Assembly: GCA_964580185.1 (NCBI GenBank)
Contig: CAZOJQ010000013.1
Span: 1 to 60,178 of the forward strand
Length of the DNA: 60,178 bases
DNA from: CAYWWY01 sp964580185
Lineage (GTDB): Bacteria; Thermotogota; Thermotogae; MWEM01
Reading direction: 5' to 3'
Positions 35,747 to 44,258 of the stretch are shown piece by piece. A model generated the notes under the pieces. It ran no database searches and was not told where the DNA came from. It was given only the letters and a program-made list of their open reading frames with translations. The position numbers and the translations under genes were made by a program. The stretch's first letter is position 1; every line of letters starts with the position of its first letter.

Positions 35747-36502
35747 CTAGTAACTATATTTGCTGATTTCCAATGCAGCTTGTCTAAGAAATTTGATAAT
35801 GGGATCTTTGGTGGACTTTTCTGTGAACCGTTGACCCGGGGCAATGGATGTAATGCTTGCAGACACAAGACCCCGGCGATCAAACACAGGTACAGCAAGC
35901 GCTTGTAAACCAGGCTCGTATTCTTTATCGCAAAAGGCATACCCATCTTCACGCACTCTTTCCAGTCTCTTTGAAAAAACGTCTACCGGACACTCGACCG
36001 CAAGATCATCCCCATTTTGGTGGGAAAGACACATAAGTTTTTCTGCTTTCGCGGGATCGATATACGCAACTATGGCAAGCCCTGCGGCTGTGCAGTGTAC
36101 AGGTAGATATACCCCGGAGCGCGCCCGAAAGCGAAAAACCCGATTGCTTTCTACAGCCATAATCGATGTCACACCATTATCCGTTAACTCACTCAAAAAA
36201 ACCGTCTCGTTAATCTGATCCCGCAACTCGGTTAGGATCCGTTTCAACGCATCAAGATTCATTTTCCAATAGATCTCTTGTACAAGAGGGACAATCCTGG
36301 GGCTCAATCGATATTTCCGGGTATCATCATTTTTGGTCAAAATATCACATTCAACAAGATCATTAAGAATCCTGTGCGAGGATGACATTGGAATGCCCGA
36401 TTTTTCAGACACTTCGATTACACTACCCCCAGTGATATCGCCTTGGGCAACAACGTTGATCACATTCAGTACTTTTCGAAGATAATTCAAATTCCACCTC
36501 AC
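35747..36502 (-). CDS. IclR-family transcriptional regulator
   Basis: About 251 residues. An N-terminal winged helix-turn-helix (about 8-60: SVIEVSEKSGIPMSSSHRIL) precedes the IclR effector domain (LPVHCTAAGLAI, then DKEYEPGLQALAVPVFD). It is the first gene of the pyrimidine operon and most likely regulates it and itself through the palindrome at 36522-36541. The start is unclear: GTG at 36502 would give almost no leader, while TTG at 36490 has GAGG six bases upstream. Confidence 0.85.
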   Translation of the reverse strand: MRWNLNYLRKVLNVINVVAQGDITGGSVIEVSEKSGIPMSSSHRILNDLVECDILTKNDDTRKYRLSPRIVPLVQEIYWKMNLDALKRILTELRDQINETVFLSELTDNGVTSIMAVESNRVFRFRARSGVYLPVHCTAAGLAIVAYIDPAKAEKLMCLSHQNGDDLAVECPVDVFSKRLERVREDGYAFCDKEYEPGLQALAVPVFDRRGLVSASITSIAPGQRFTEKSTKDPIIKFLRQAALEISKYSY

Positions 36503-36516
36503 GGAATAATGATTCT

Positions 36517-36546
36517 ATATTATGGGATTATTGTATCCCATTTCAA
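36517..36546 (-). promoter_or_regulatory. Promoter of the pyrimidine operon with a built-in palindrome
   Basis: On the minus strand TTGAAA (36541-36546) and TAATAT (36517-36522) are 18 bases apart. A perfect palindrome, ATGGGAT-N6-ATCCCAT (36522-36541), fills the spacer. Its position fits a repressor site, probably for the IclR protein. Confidence 0.7.
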
Positions 36547-36855
36547 AAAAAAGCACAAGTGCCATTATCGGGGTCTACATATAAATAATCGCGAAAGAAT
36601 AGAGAAAGCAATCGTTTTCGGGGATTTTTGCACGGATTCTTCACAACTCGTACGAATAGTCCAAGATGATTCAAACGAAGGGATGGAGCAAAGATGATGT
36701 GGGGAAATACCGATTAATGAAGAAAAAAAACCAGGATCTGGATATCGGTAATGATTGCTCCAAATCGTTTCCTAATATTTTTACCCTATGGTTTTATTAA
36801 CGGAGCGATAACCCCTCTTATCAGTCCAACTTGTTCCTCGAAGTCTTCCCCAAAG

Positions 36856-37014
36856 TCAGATAGGAAATATCCGAATCCGAAGGATCACGATTATCCTGTT
36901 TTCAATCGATCGCTCTAGGTTTCCAAGGGTTTATACGGAATGGCTACAATCGGGAAAATTTAACACCTTCGGATGATTGACACTAGTGATTGCTCCTGCA
37001 TCTTTCGGAGCAAA
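36856..37014 (-). pseudogene. Decayed partial copy of the alpha/beta hydrolase gene
   Basis: The minus strand reads FAPKDAGAITSVNHPKVLNF, PDCSHSV, a stop, then TLGNLERSIENRIIVILRIR. This matches the C-terminus of the intact hydrolase at 39195-39830 (FSSEDAGTIKSVDHLEVMEL, PDCGHSFEV, GNLEQSIENVKIVIKRIQ) residue by residue, with an internal TAA. The rest of the gene is missing. It lies on the far side of the AT-rich ApeA-like gene from its intact copy. Confidence 0.8.
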
Positions 37015-37217
37015 CCTTTAAGTAAGTTGATAAACCAATATTGATACTCTCATCGTTAATATCTTCTACAGGATTAATTATGATATAATATATCTCTATA
37101 TATTTATTTATATAGATATATAATAATATGCTTTATAGGAATAATATTATTTATAATATAAGGTTTATTCGTTTGATTATTTTATATATTATTTAGAATA
37201 TCCTTTATACTCATTAT
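37015..37217. other. AT-rich intergenic stretch
   Basis: Long runs of TA-rich sequence (for example around 37080-37195) with no gene, no clear hairpin and no promoter I can assign. It forms the downstream flank of the ApeA-like gene. The wider gap 36547-36855 also shows no gene that I can support. Confidence 0.5.
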
Positions 37218-38633
37218 TTATAAATCAAGTCGAACATCAAATAATCTATTAATAGCTTTTTTGCATTCTATATCACAGATCGAAATATATTTTAAACGAA
37301 TAGCATATATCAACTCTTCAATAATGAAAATATCATCTAACAATTCAGGCGTTGTACTTATTCCCAAACGACTATGCGCAATTCCGTTACGAAGGTTACC
37401 CATATGAGAACTAATTTCTTCTATTGCTGCTGAATATGAACAACCATATTTATGCTCAACAAAACAGTTCATAATTTCTTTATTTTCTTCTAAAGATTTC
37501 TTTATTTTCTCTTTGAAACCAATATCTCTTTTATTGATATATTTTAATATTTCTTTTACATATTTGCGTTTAATACCATTTTTTGACAACATATGTTCAT
37601 GTATTTTTGCAACTATTTCGTTCTTAACTTCCATGTATTCATCAGATCGACTTTCTTCCCCATATATATTCCTATACTCTCGTTCAAATTCTGCAAAAAT
37701 CATGATTACTCGGCTTGAGCTGTAGTTTTGTCTATCCTTAATCGAATCACATAAGTGCTTGAAACCGATTTGATCCTTTTCTATGGCGCTAAGCAATTTT
37801 GAAGAATGGTCCTTAAGCAACTGATAGGTGATAATTTGCTTGTTTGACCTTTCATGAGTTTCGTTCTGAAATACTTGGGGAAAAACCAAGACACCAGATT
37901 TTTTACGTTGTCCATTTTTATCAATCAAGAAAAGATATGCGTTTCCAATATTGACATTTTTGCGATATGTTATATACTGAAAAAAACCTCTAAGAATATT
38001 ATACGTTTTAATAATATCATTAACCCCACATGGAGCAGAAAATGTGGTTGTTAGACAACTACTAGCGCTAATTGGATGTATCCAATTGTTGGGACGAGCA
38101 GTTGTGTATGCAGTTACTTCTACATCTGCTTCAACACTCTCGCTTATGCAAAAACTCCCACAGGAGAACGTATCAGCTTCTTTGGAAGATACTGATATTC
38201 CTCCAAGCTTCTGTTTGACATTGTTGAACTCGATTGTTCTTTCTAAGGCTATTAAAGGTGGAAAAAATAAATTAACATCATTCTCTTCAATCTGAAATCC
38301 TTTCACTTCACTAATTTGTATTGTTCCAGAATAATATATAAACCAGTTTACTTCTAAGCTGATAAAATCATTATAATATGACGGATTATCTAATACATTA
38401 AAGATAATATTATTGCCTTCTAATGTCATTCCTTTGATATTTATATATTTAATTTCTACTAATTTGTTATATTTATTATTAAATATATCTAATGGTATTT
38501 CAAAGCGATTATCTTCTCGGTATTTTTTTGCTGGAGGATATAGCATAATCAAGAAAGATTCTTCATTTAATTCATATGCATATTCGACATTATTGTAAGA
38601 AACATACCCGGCTATTCTTACAGGAATTTTCAT
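37218..38633 (-). CDS. ApeA-like HEPN protein, probable phage-defence RNase
   Basis: 471 residues. The N-terminal 300 residues are mainly beta and resemble the ApeA N-terminal domain (GMTLEGNNIIF; FFPPLIALERTIEF). The C-terminal part is helical with LRNGIAHSR near residue 425, the R-x4-H catalytic motif of HEPN RNases. Family knowledge: ApeA proteins are single-gene abortive-infection systems. The gene is much more AT-rich than its neighbours (Ile, Lys, Asn and Tyr abound), which points to recent transfer. The start has AGGAAG six bases upstream. The ApeA assignment is by domain layout and motif, not a search. Confidence 0.65.
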   Translation of the reverse strand: MKIPVRIAGYVSYNNVEYAYELNEESFLIMLYPPAKKYREDNRFEIPLDIFNNKYNKLVEIKYINIKGMTLEGNNIIFNVLDNPSYYNDFISLEVNWFIYYSGTIQISEVKGFQIEENDVNLFFPPLIALERTIEFNNVKQKLGGISVSSKEADTFSCGSFCISESVEADVEVTAYTTARPNNWIHPISASSCLTTTFSAPCGVNDIIKTYNILRGFFQYITYRKNVNIGNAYLFLIDKNGQRKKSGVLVFPQVFQNETHERSNKQIITYQLLKDHSSKLLSAIEKDQIGFKHLCDSIKDRQNYSSSRVIMIFAEFEREYRNIYGEESRSDEYMEVKNEIVAKIHEHMLSKNGIKRKYVKEILKYINKRDIGFKEKIKKSLEENKEIMNCFVEHKYGCSYSAAIEEISSHMGNLRNGIAHSRLGISTTPELLDDIFIIEELIYAIRLKYISICDIECKKAINRLFDVRLDL

Positions 38634-38874
38634 ATGGCACTTCCTATTTTATAGATATATATATATCAATATTTTTATGAATATTTGATTGAAACAGCAA
38701 CACGGATATTATTTTACCTATAGAATACTTTTTTAAAAGAAGAGTGTCCAGAGTAATCATTATATTTTTACATGTTTGTACTCCTTTTCTGTTTTGATTG
38801 TACATCTACATATTATCAATCTCGAATATGAACTTGCTTGCTCTAAAGTAAGATAGTACCTTCTTATTCAATCG

Positions 38875-39168
38875 TCAATCCGAAACGGTCCATCCTTGTT
38901 CAAGGTCGGACTTAATCGATCGGAGACGGATCCGTAACTGACGAAGGAGCATTCTTTCAAGAATAGGCCCGGCTAGTTTAAGCAACCCCTTCATATGGAG
39001 GCTCTCTTCTTGGATCAACTGGGTGCCCACGCCTACGGGGCTTGGAGTGGTTTGTTCCAGAATTAGGACAGGAGAATTTTTCTTTTGCGGATACTTGTCT
39101 TTGTCTCTCAGAAACCGGAATACATCTTCGGGTGAGCGTTGGATGGTCACTGAAAGATTGAAGCGCAT
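38875..39168 (-). CDS. Short SRPBCC (polyketide-cyclase-like) protein
   Basis: 97 residues from the ATG at 39168, with GGAGG upstream. The start is a typical SRPBCC fold (RFNLSVTIQRSPEDVFRFL; TTPSPVGVGTQL), but the sequence then jumps to a C-terminal helix (RQLRIRLRSIKSDLEQ). About 40 residues of the central sheet usual in this family are absent, so it may be an internally deleted, non-functional version. It follows the hydrolase gene by 26 bases. Confidence 0.6.
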   Translation of the reverse strand: MRFNLSVTIQRSPEDVFRFLRDKDKYPQKKNSPVLILEQTTPSPVGVGTQLIQEESLHMKGLLKLAGPILERMLLRQLRIRLRSIKSDLEQGWTVSD

Positions 39169-39194
39169 GATGCCATTTCCTCCATTGCAGTCAT

Positions 39195-39830
39195 TCAAGG
39201 TTTGATAAGAAAAGACTGAATCCGCTTTATCACGATTTTCACATTTTCAATCGATTGCTCAAGGTTTCCCCGAACTTCGAAGGAATGGCCACAATCGGGT
39301 AATTCCATTACCTCCAGATGATCGACGCTTTTAATGGTCCCTGCGTCTTCCGAAGAAAACCGTGGATCTGCCGTACCGTAAATTAAAAGGGATTGATTGG
39401 GCAACTGTTGAGCGTAGGCATAAAAGGATTTGATGGGATCGGCTGGAGTCAACCAGACAAGCCGATCGCTTTCTCGAATGACCCCTTGCTGAATCTGATT
39501 CTTCATGTGATGGGTTCCAAGGGATTTTCCGATAAATACCGCTTCCTTGTATGGCGCAATCCATTCTTTCACATGATCGCCAATGATCTGGGAATCCGCA
39601 TGTACCCACTTTTTTCCTTCTTCCTGAGAAACGCCTTTCATTGATTCCGCATATCGAAGATCGATTCCGTAGCTGTCAATCTTGAGCATTTCCAGCATAG
39701 GGAAGAAATAGAAGAAGATCGGGCAAGTCAGGGTGTACCCAAACCCCGGATATACAATGCATAGCTTTTCTTTGTGATCAAGGGATGGACGCACCGAAAT
39801 CGGATGATCCTTATACCCCTTTATATTCAT
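39195..39830 (-). CDS. Small alpha/beta hydrolase
   Basis: 211 residues. The fold's nucleophile elbow is GKSLGT (Ser near residue 103), with a likely acid Asp in GTADPRF (about 151) and the catalytic His in DCGHSFEV (about 180). CIVYPGFGYT at the N-terminus forms the oxyanion region. Substrate unknown. A decayed copy of its C-terminus lies at 36856-37014. Confidence 0.8.
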   Translation of the reverse strand: MNIKGYKDHPISVRPSLDHKEKLCIVYPGFGYTLTCPIFFYFFPMLEMLKIDSYGIDLRYAESMKGVSQEEGKKWVHADSQIIGDHVKEWIAPYKEAVFIGKSLGTHHMKNQIQQGVIRESDRLVWLTPADPIKSFYAYAQQLPNQSLLIYGTADPRFSSEDAGTIKSVDHLEVMELPDCGHSFEVRGNLEQSIENVKIVIKRIQSFLIKP

Positions 39831-39978
39831 AAATGATCCCTCTCTTCATGCTCGCCCATGAGCTCTGGATTCATATGATCCTCATTATTCTATTGTACGC
39901 GATCCTATAGGGAAAATCAAGGCGCCCGTTTCCCTCCGAAATAGGGCGAACGAAGAAAATCGAATCGAAAAAAACTGA

Positions 39979-40974
39979 CTAAATCTGTTTTACCGATTGA
40001 CGCTTAATGATTTTTGTCGGTAGGATGATGTTCTTAAACAATCCAGAGCGTCCAGTAGTTACCCGTTCGATCAGAAGTTGGGCTGACAATCGGCCCATTT
40101 CCAAACGCGGCTGAGAAACCGTGGTGAGCGCCGGGATCGTATACAGCGAGAAGAGCGAATCATCGAACCCCATAACCGACACGTCATCCGGAATTCGTAG
40201 ATGATGATCAGCAAGCGCTTTCATAGCGCCCATGCACACATGATCATTAAAAGCGAACACTGCCGTGAAATCCGTCCCGTTGGTTTTAATATAATCATGG
40301 ATGGCAGCAAACCCGTGTTTTGGCTCAAACCCTCGGACTTTGGTGAATTTCAAGGAAAATCCGGGATGCGTATGGGAAAAGTAGAGCAATCCCTTTTCCC
40401 GATCCTGAGAAGAATAGACTTCTTGGGGACCCGCGATGCACAAGACCTCTCTATGCCCGTGATCGTAAAGAAACTTAGCAACAGAGTGAGACGCCGAGAT
40501 GTTGTCGATATTCACGGAATCTGCTTTAATCTCCCCAACACGATGGTCAACTGCTACGATTGGGATCCCGCTTTCTGTCAACCGATCCAGGAGTTGTTCG
40601 TCAGACTGCATCGTGCAAACAAGAAGCCCATCGACTCTCCGCCGAAAGTAATCTTCCACGATTTCTGTCTCTTTAGCCTCTTTGTGTCTGGATGCAGAAA
40701 ACAAAAGATCATACCCCAGACCAAAGCTATAGGACTCGATTCCCATGGCAATTTCCCCATAATGATTGCCCATCAGGTTGGGGACGATCAGTCCGATGGT
40801 CTTGTAAAATTCTTGATTTTTCCCCGAAGGGGGTAGCTTAAACCCCAACCGCTTAACAACCCGCAGTACCCTCTTTCGAGTGTCGGGGGCTACATTGGCG
40901 GTATTGTTCAGTACTCGGGAAACTGTCGCGATTGAAACGCCCGCTTCTTGCGCAACTTCGCGAATGGTGATCAT
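39979..40974 (-). CDS. LacI-family transcriptional regulator
   Basis: 331 residues from the ATG at 40974 (AAAGGAG upstream); a longer frame overlaps the glycosidase and is not needed. The N-terminal HTH is standard: ITIREVAQEAGVSIATVSRVLNN, with the hinge KLPPSG after it. The sugar-binding domain has IGLIVPNLMGNHYGEIAMGIE. It is the last gene of the beta-glucoside operon and probably represses it until a sugar binds. Its operator may be the palindrome at 47977-47999. Confidence 0.87.
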   Translation of the reverse strand: MITIREVAQEAGVSIATVSRVLNNTANVAPDTRKRVLRVVKRLGFKLPPSGKNQEFYKTIGLIVPNLMGNHYGEIAMGIESYSFGLGYDLLFSASRHKEAKETEIVEDYFRRRVDGLLVCTMQSDEQLLDRLTESGIPIVAVDHRVGEIKADSVNIDNISASHSVAKFLYDHGHREVLCIAGPQEVYSSQDREKGLLYFSHTHPGFSLKFTKVRGFEPKHGFAAIHDYIKTNGTDFTAVFAFNDHVCMGAMKALADHHLRIPDDVSVMGFDDSLFSLYTIPALTTVSQPRLEMGRLSAQLLIERVTTGRSGLFKNIILPTKIIKRQSVKQI

Positions 40975-41024
40975 CCCGACTCCTTTCCAACTCGGATTTG
41001 AAAAACCGATTTGTTGTTCATCTT

Positions 41025-42380
41025 TTAATCGGCAAGATACGCATCTTCCCAGATAAGAAACGGGTGACGCAGGTATGAGTGCCATGACTTTGTGGTTCTC
41101 GATTTCACGATTTCTCGGAAGAGGTAATAGCTCGGTCGAGGGGTGATCGCTCCCGTATCAAAATCCAAACGGGCCAAACCAAACCGCATCGTTCTTCCCG
41201 CAGCCCATTCATAGTTATCAGTCAACGACCAATGGAAATACCCGCGCACATCCGCTCCCATTTCTAAGGCCCGTTCAACGGCATAGAGGTGAGACACCAA
41301 AAAATACGGGCGATAGCGATCTCCATCGTCAGCAATGCCGTTCTCCGTAATAAAAAGGGGCAGACGATAGCGATCATGCGCTGATTTCAGAATCATCGCT
41401 AACCCTTCGGGAAAAATTTCCCATCCAAAATCGCTGGTGGGCCTACCGTCTGCCGTTACATCATTGATCGGTCCTCCTTGACCAAACCCGGGCAAAGCCT
41501 CCCATTGGTCTCCCCGTTCAGCTACCTTATTCCGGGAATAGTAATTGATGCCCAAAAAATCCATTGTTCCCTGAAGTTGATCCAAAAAACGCCATGTTCC
41601 ATCATAAAGCGCGGCTTCTCGGGCCTTGTTTGGCCCGGTTGTCCATCCGCTGGCATAGATGATTCCCACTGGTTTGCGGGTATGTTCTTTCATGGCATGA
41701 AAGGCGCGAATGTGCGCTTGGATTTCATTCCCTACTGCTTGGTTCAAAAAATCGGGATGAATGATGGCAGGGGGAAAGCCTGCGGAATGGAAACTATATC
41801 CCAGGAGCGCAACAACATGTGGTTCGTTTAGCGTCGACCAATAATCCACCCAAGGATCCAGAGCGCGAACGACGATTGCTGCATACTTGGCAAACTCCTC
41901 AGGGATCCGATCATCCACCCATCCAACCTGTGTGGATCGTTCTCCTCGATTGACCGCAATGGGATCATGCAACCATAAAGGAAGAGTAAAGTGGTTCAGG
42001 CATACCATCGTTGTCATCTTTCGGGTTTTCAGATCCTGCAATATCAATTTATAGCGCTCAAGGGCCGTATGATCCACCATATCATCCAATCGGGGCCCAG
42101 AAATTCCAAAAGTAGGGTTGGGGAAGATCCGGGACCACTCCACACCGATTCGGAGCGCGTTCATTCCCGCATTTTGAGCAAGTTGGTGCATGTCCGGATA
42201 CCCGTTCCAATAGCCAGCGCTAAAATCGGGATCATCACCAACAATCAGACCATTTTCCCGGTTTTCTCTGTTTTTGAGCCAAACATACCAGTCGGAATTC
42301 GGATCGATGGTTTGATCTCCACTCATTTCAAACTGAAATCCAGACAGCGATGCACCCCAAAGAAAGTTTTCTTGAAACAT
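41025..42380 (-). CDS. GH1 beta-glycosidase (beta-glucosidase/galactosidase)
   Basis: 451 residues, cytoplasmic. Both catalytic motifs are present: STLNEPHV with the acid/base Glu (about residue 189) and LFITENGIADDG with the nucleophile Glu (about 346). FLWGASLSGFQFEM at the start and GYFHWSLTDNYEW near the end are GH1 sugar-binding elements; the pattern recalls archaeal-type GH1 enzymes. It should split imported beta-glucosides such as cellobiose. A GGGAGGAAG ribosome site precedes the ATG. Confidence 0.92.
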   Translation of the reverse strand: MFQENFLWGASLSGFQFEMSGDQTIDPNSDWYVWLKNRENRENGLIVGDDPDFSAGYWNGYPDMHQLAQNAGMNALRIGVEWSRIFPNPTFGISGPRLDDMVDHTALERYKLILQDLKTRKMTTMVCLNHFTLPLWLHDPIAVNRGERSTQVGWVDDRIPEEFAKYAAIVVRALDPWVDYWSTLNEPHVVALLGYSFHSAGFPPAIIHPDFLNQAVGNEIQAHIRAFHAMKEHTRKPVGIIYASGWTTGPNKAREAALYDGTWRFLDQLQGTMDFLGINYYSRNKVAERGDQWEALPGFGQGGPINDVTADGRPTSDFGWEIFPEGLAMILKSAHDRYRLPLFITENGIADDGDRYRPYFLVSHLYAVERALEMGADVRGYFHWSLTDNYEWAAGRTMRFGLARLDFDTGAITPRPSYYLFREIVKSRTTKSWHSYLRHPFLIWEDAYLAD

Positions 42381-42396
42381 TGTCTTCCTCCCTTAA

Positions 42397-43299
42397 TTAT
42401 GATTGTGAAAAGGCGACAAAATGATCGGGTTCGATTTCTTGGAACACAAGATTTCCTTTGCTCTTCTCTGGAATGTACAAATTTTCGTACACTACAGAAA
42501 GAGAAGGAAGAACAACATCATCCCATTTCATATCGAGACGAGGGACCGAACTGAGCAGATTCCGTGTATAGGGATGGATCGGATTGAAAAAGACCTTCTC
42601 AGGACGCCCCATTTCAACAATGGCCCCTTTGTACATAATCAAAGCTTTATCGCTGATATAATACCCCAAAGATAGATCGTGCGTGATGAAAAGGACCGAT
42701 AGTCCCTTTTTCTTTAGCATCCCCAAAAGGTTCAATACATCGATCCGAGTAGAGGCATCGAGCATGCTGATAATCTCGTCGGCGACAAGAACTTTCACAT
42801 CCAGCAGAAGGGCCCTGGCGATAAGAAACCGCTGCAATTGACCTCCACTCAGCTGATGGGGGAATTTGTTCAGGACTTCCGGTGGGTTCAATCCTACCGA
42901 ACGAAGGCAAGCATCCCGTTTCTCCCTCCATTGAGCTTCTTTTTCATGAGGAAAGAACTCTCTTTTGATCATCGAAAAGACCCTGTCCGCTTTGAAAATC
43001 GGATTGAAACTGCTGAACGGATCTTGGAAAACGCCTTGGACATAGCGATAGTATTCCTTCAGGTTTTTCCCCCGATGATGAGAGATATCTTTCCCCTGGA
43101 ACAGGATCTTTCCGAATGAGATATCGGTCAACCGGAGAATCATCTTCCCGATCGTAGTTTTTCCGCTTCCGCTTTCCCCAATTAGGGAACAGATTTCTCC
43201 CGGATTCAGAGGAAAGCTAACCTGATCCACCGCTTTGAGTTTTCCTTTTCCGAAGGCTCCAGTACGGTATTCTTTTGTAGCCCGCACAAGTTCAATCAT
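42397..43299 (-). CDS. Opp/Dpp-type ABC ATPase, OppF-like
   Basis: 300 residues from the ATG at 43299, overlapping the other ATPase gene by eight bases. Walker A GESGSGKTT, signature LSGGQLQRF, Walker B VLVADEIISMLD, and HPYTRNLLSSVP near the C-terminus. With the neighbouring ATPase it powers the family-5 importer. The GH1 gene beside it indicates an oligosaccharide, not a peptide, as cargo. Confidence 0.88.
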   Translation of the reverse strand: MIELVRATKEYRTGAFGKGKLKAVDQVSFPLNPGEICSLIGESGSGKTTIGKMILRLTDISFGKILFQGKDISHHRGKNLKEYYRYVQGVFQDPFSSFNPIFKADRVFSMIKREFFPHEKEAQWREKRDACLRSVGLNPPEVLNKFPHQLSGGQLQRFLIARALLLDVKVLVADEIISMLDASTRIDVLNLLGMLKKKGLSVLFITHDLSLGYYISDKALIMYKGAIVEMGRPEKVFFNPIHPYTRNLLSSVPRLDMKWDDVVLPSLSVVYENLYIPEKSKGNLVFQEIEPDHFVAFSQS

Positions 43300-44254
43300 C
43301 GGTTTCACGCGCCTTCCAACAAGCGACTTGGTGGCCCGGTTGAATCTCCTCAACGGGGGGGTCTTCGCTACACTGCTTATATGCCAAAGGACAGCGTTCT
43401 TGAAACCGGCATCCTTTCGGAGGGTTCAGCAATAGAGGAGGCTGTCCCGGAATTCCATGCAATGGTGTTTTTTCAAAAGTCACCCCAACCTCCGGCATAG
43501 ACGAAACCAACAATTTGGTGTACGGATGGCAGGGTTGGTTGATAATCGTCTCCGTCGGCCCTAGTTCAGCCAGTTTTCCCGCGTACATAATGAGGATCCG
43601 ATCCGCAATCTGGTATAACACAGAAACATCGTGTGTGACAAAAATCACTGACTTCACAAATCCCTGGTTTCGAAATTCTACAAGTAGCTTAGCTACTGCT
43701 TTCTGAGTAGATACATCCAAAGCGGAGGTGATTTCGTCCGCCAGAAGCAATGAAGGGTTTAGGAGGGTCGCAATGACCATGACCACTCTTTGTTTCATCC
43801 CTCCGCTCAACTCGATGGGATACAAATCGAGAATTTTTTTACTCAGTCCGACAATCTCAAAACGGCTGTAGAGCGCGTTCGTGACTTTTGAGAAAGAAAT
43901 TCCCCGACTTTCAATAATTGATCGGATAAATCGCCCGATCTTCACTGTAGGATTCATGGCATTCATTGCGTACTGAGGGATGATCGATATAAGCTTGTAT
44001 CGGAAAGCCTTCATCTGGGAGAAATTGCCAATCGGCAATGGCGTCCCATCCAATTCAACGTGCCCACCAACCAGTTCCATGGGGGGCTTGAGGAGAATCA
44101 ACGCATTGCTCAAAGTGGACTTTCCACACCCCGATTCACCTGCCAAGCCCATAATTTCACCATCGGGTAGATCAATGGTCATTCCATCCAGCGCTTGAAC
44201 CATACCCCGTATTGTCTTATAATAGACCTTCAATTCTACCATTTTCAAAGACAT
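43292..44254 (-). CDS. Opp/Dpp-type ABC ATPase, OppD-like
   Basis: 320 residues. Walker A GESGCGKST, signature LSGGMKQRV, Walker B LLLADEITSALDV, H-loop FVTHDVSVL. The C-terminus has HPYTKLLVSSMP and a cysteine cluster (CRFQERCPLAYKQC) typical of OppD/DppD proteins, known to hold a 4Fe-4S cluster in some members. It lies four bases after the permease gene. Confidence 0.88.
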   Translation of the reverse strand: MSLKMVELKVYYKTIRGMVQALDGMTIDLPDGEIMGLAGESGCGKSTLSNALILLKPPMELVGGHVELDGTPLPIGNFSQMKAFRYKLISIIPQYAMNAMNPTVKIGRFIRSIIESRGISFSKVTNALYSRFEIVGLSKKILDLYPIELSGGMKQRVVMVIATLLNPSLLLADEITSALDVSTQKAVAKLLVEFRNQGFVKSVIFVTHDVSVLYQIADRILIMYAGKLAELGPTETIINQPCHPYTKLLVSSMPEVGVTFEKTPLHGIPGQPPLLLNPPKGCRFQERCPLAYKQCSEDPPVEEIQPGHQVACWKARETDD

Positions 44255-44258
44255 CCCA

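Noticed and set aside
36443..36697. Plus-strand frame of 84 codons beside the IclR gene
   Set aside because: Runs through the operator and promoter of the pyrimidine operon, has no ribosome site and no domain.
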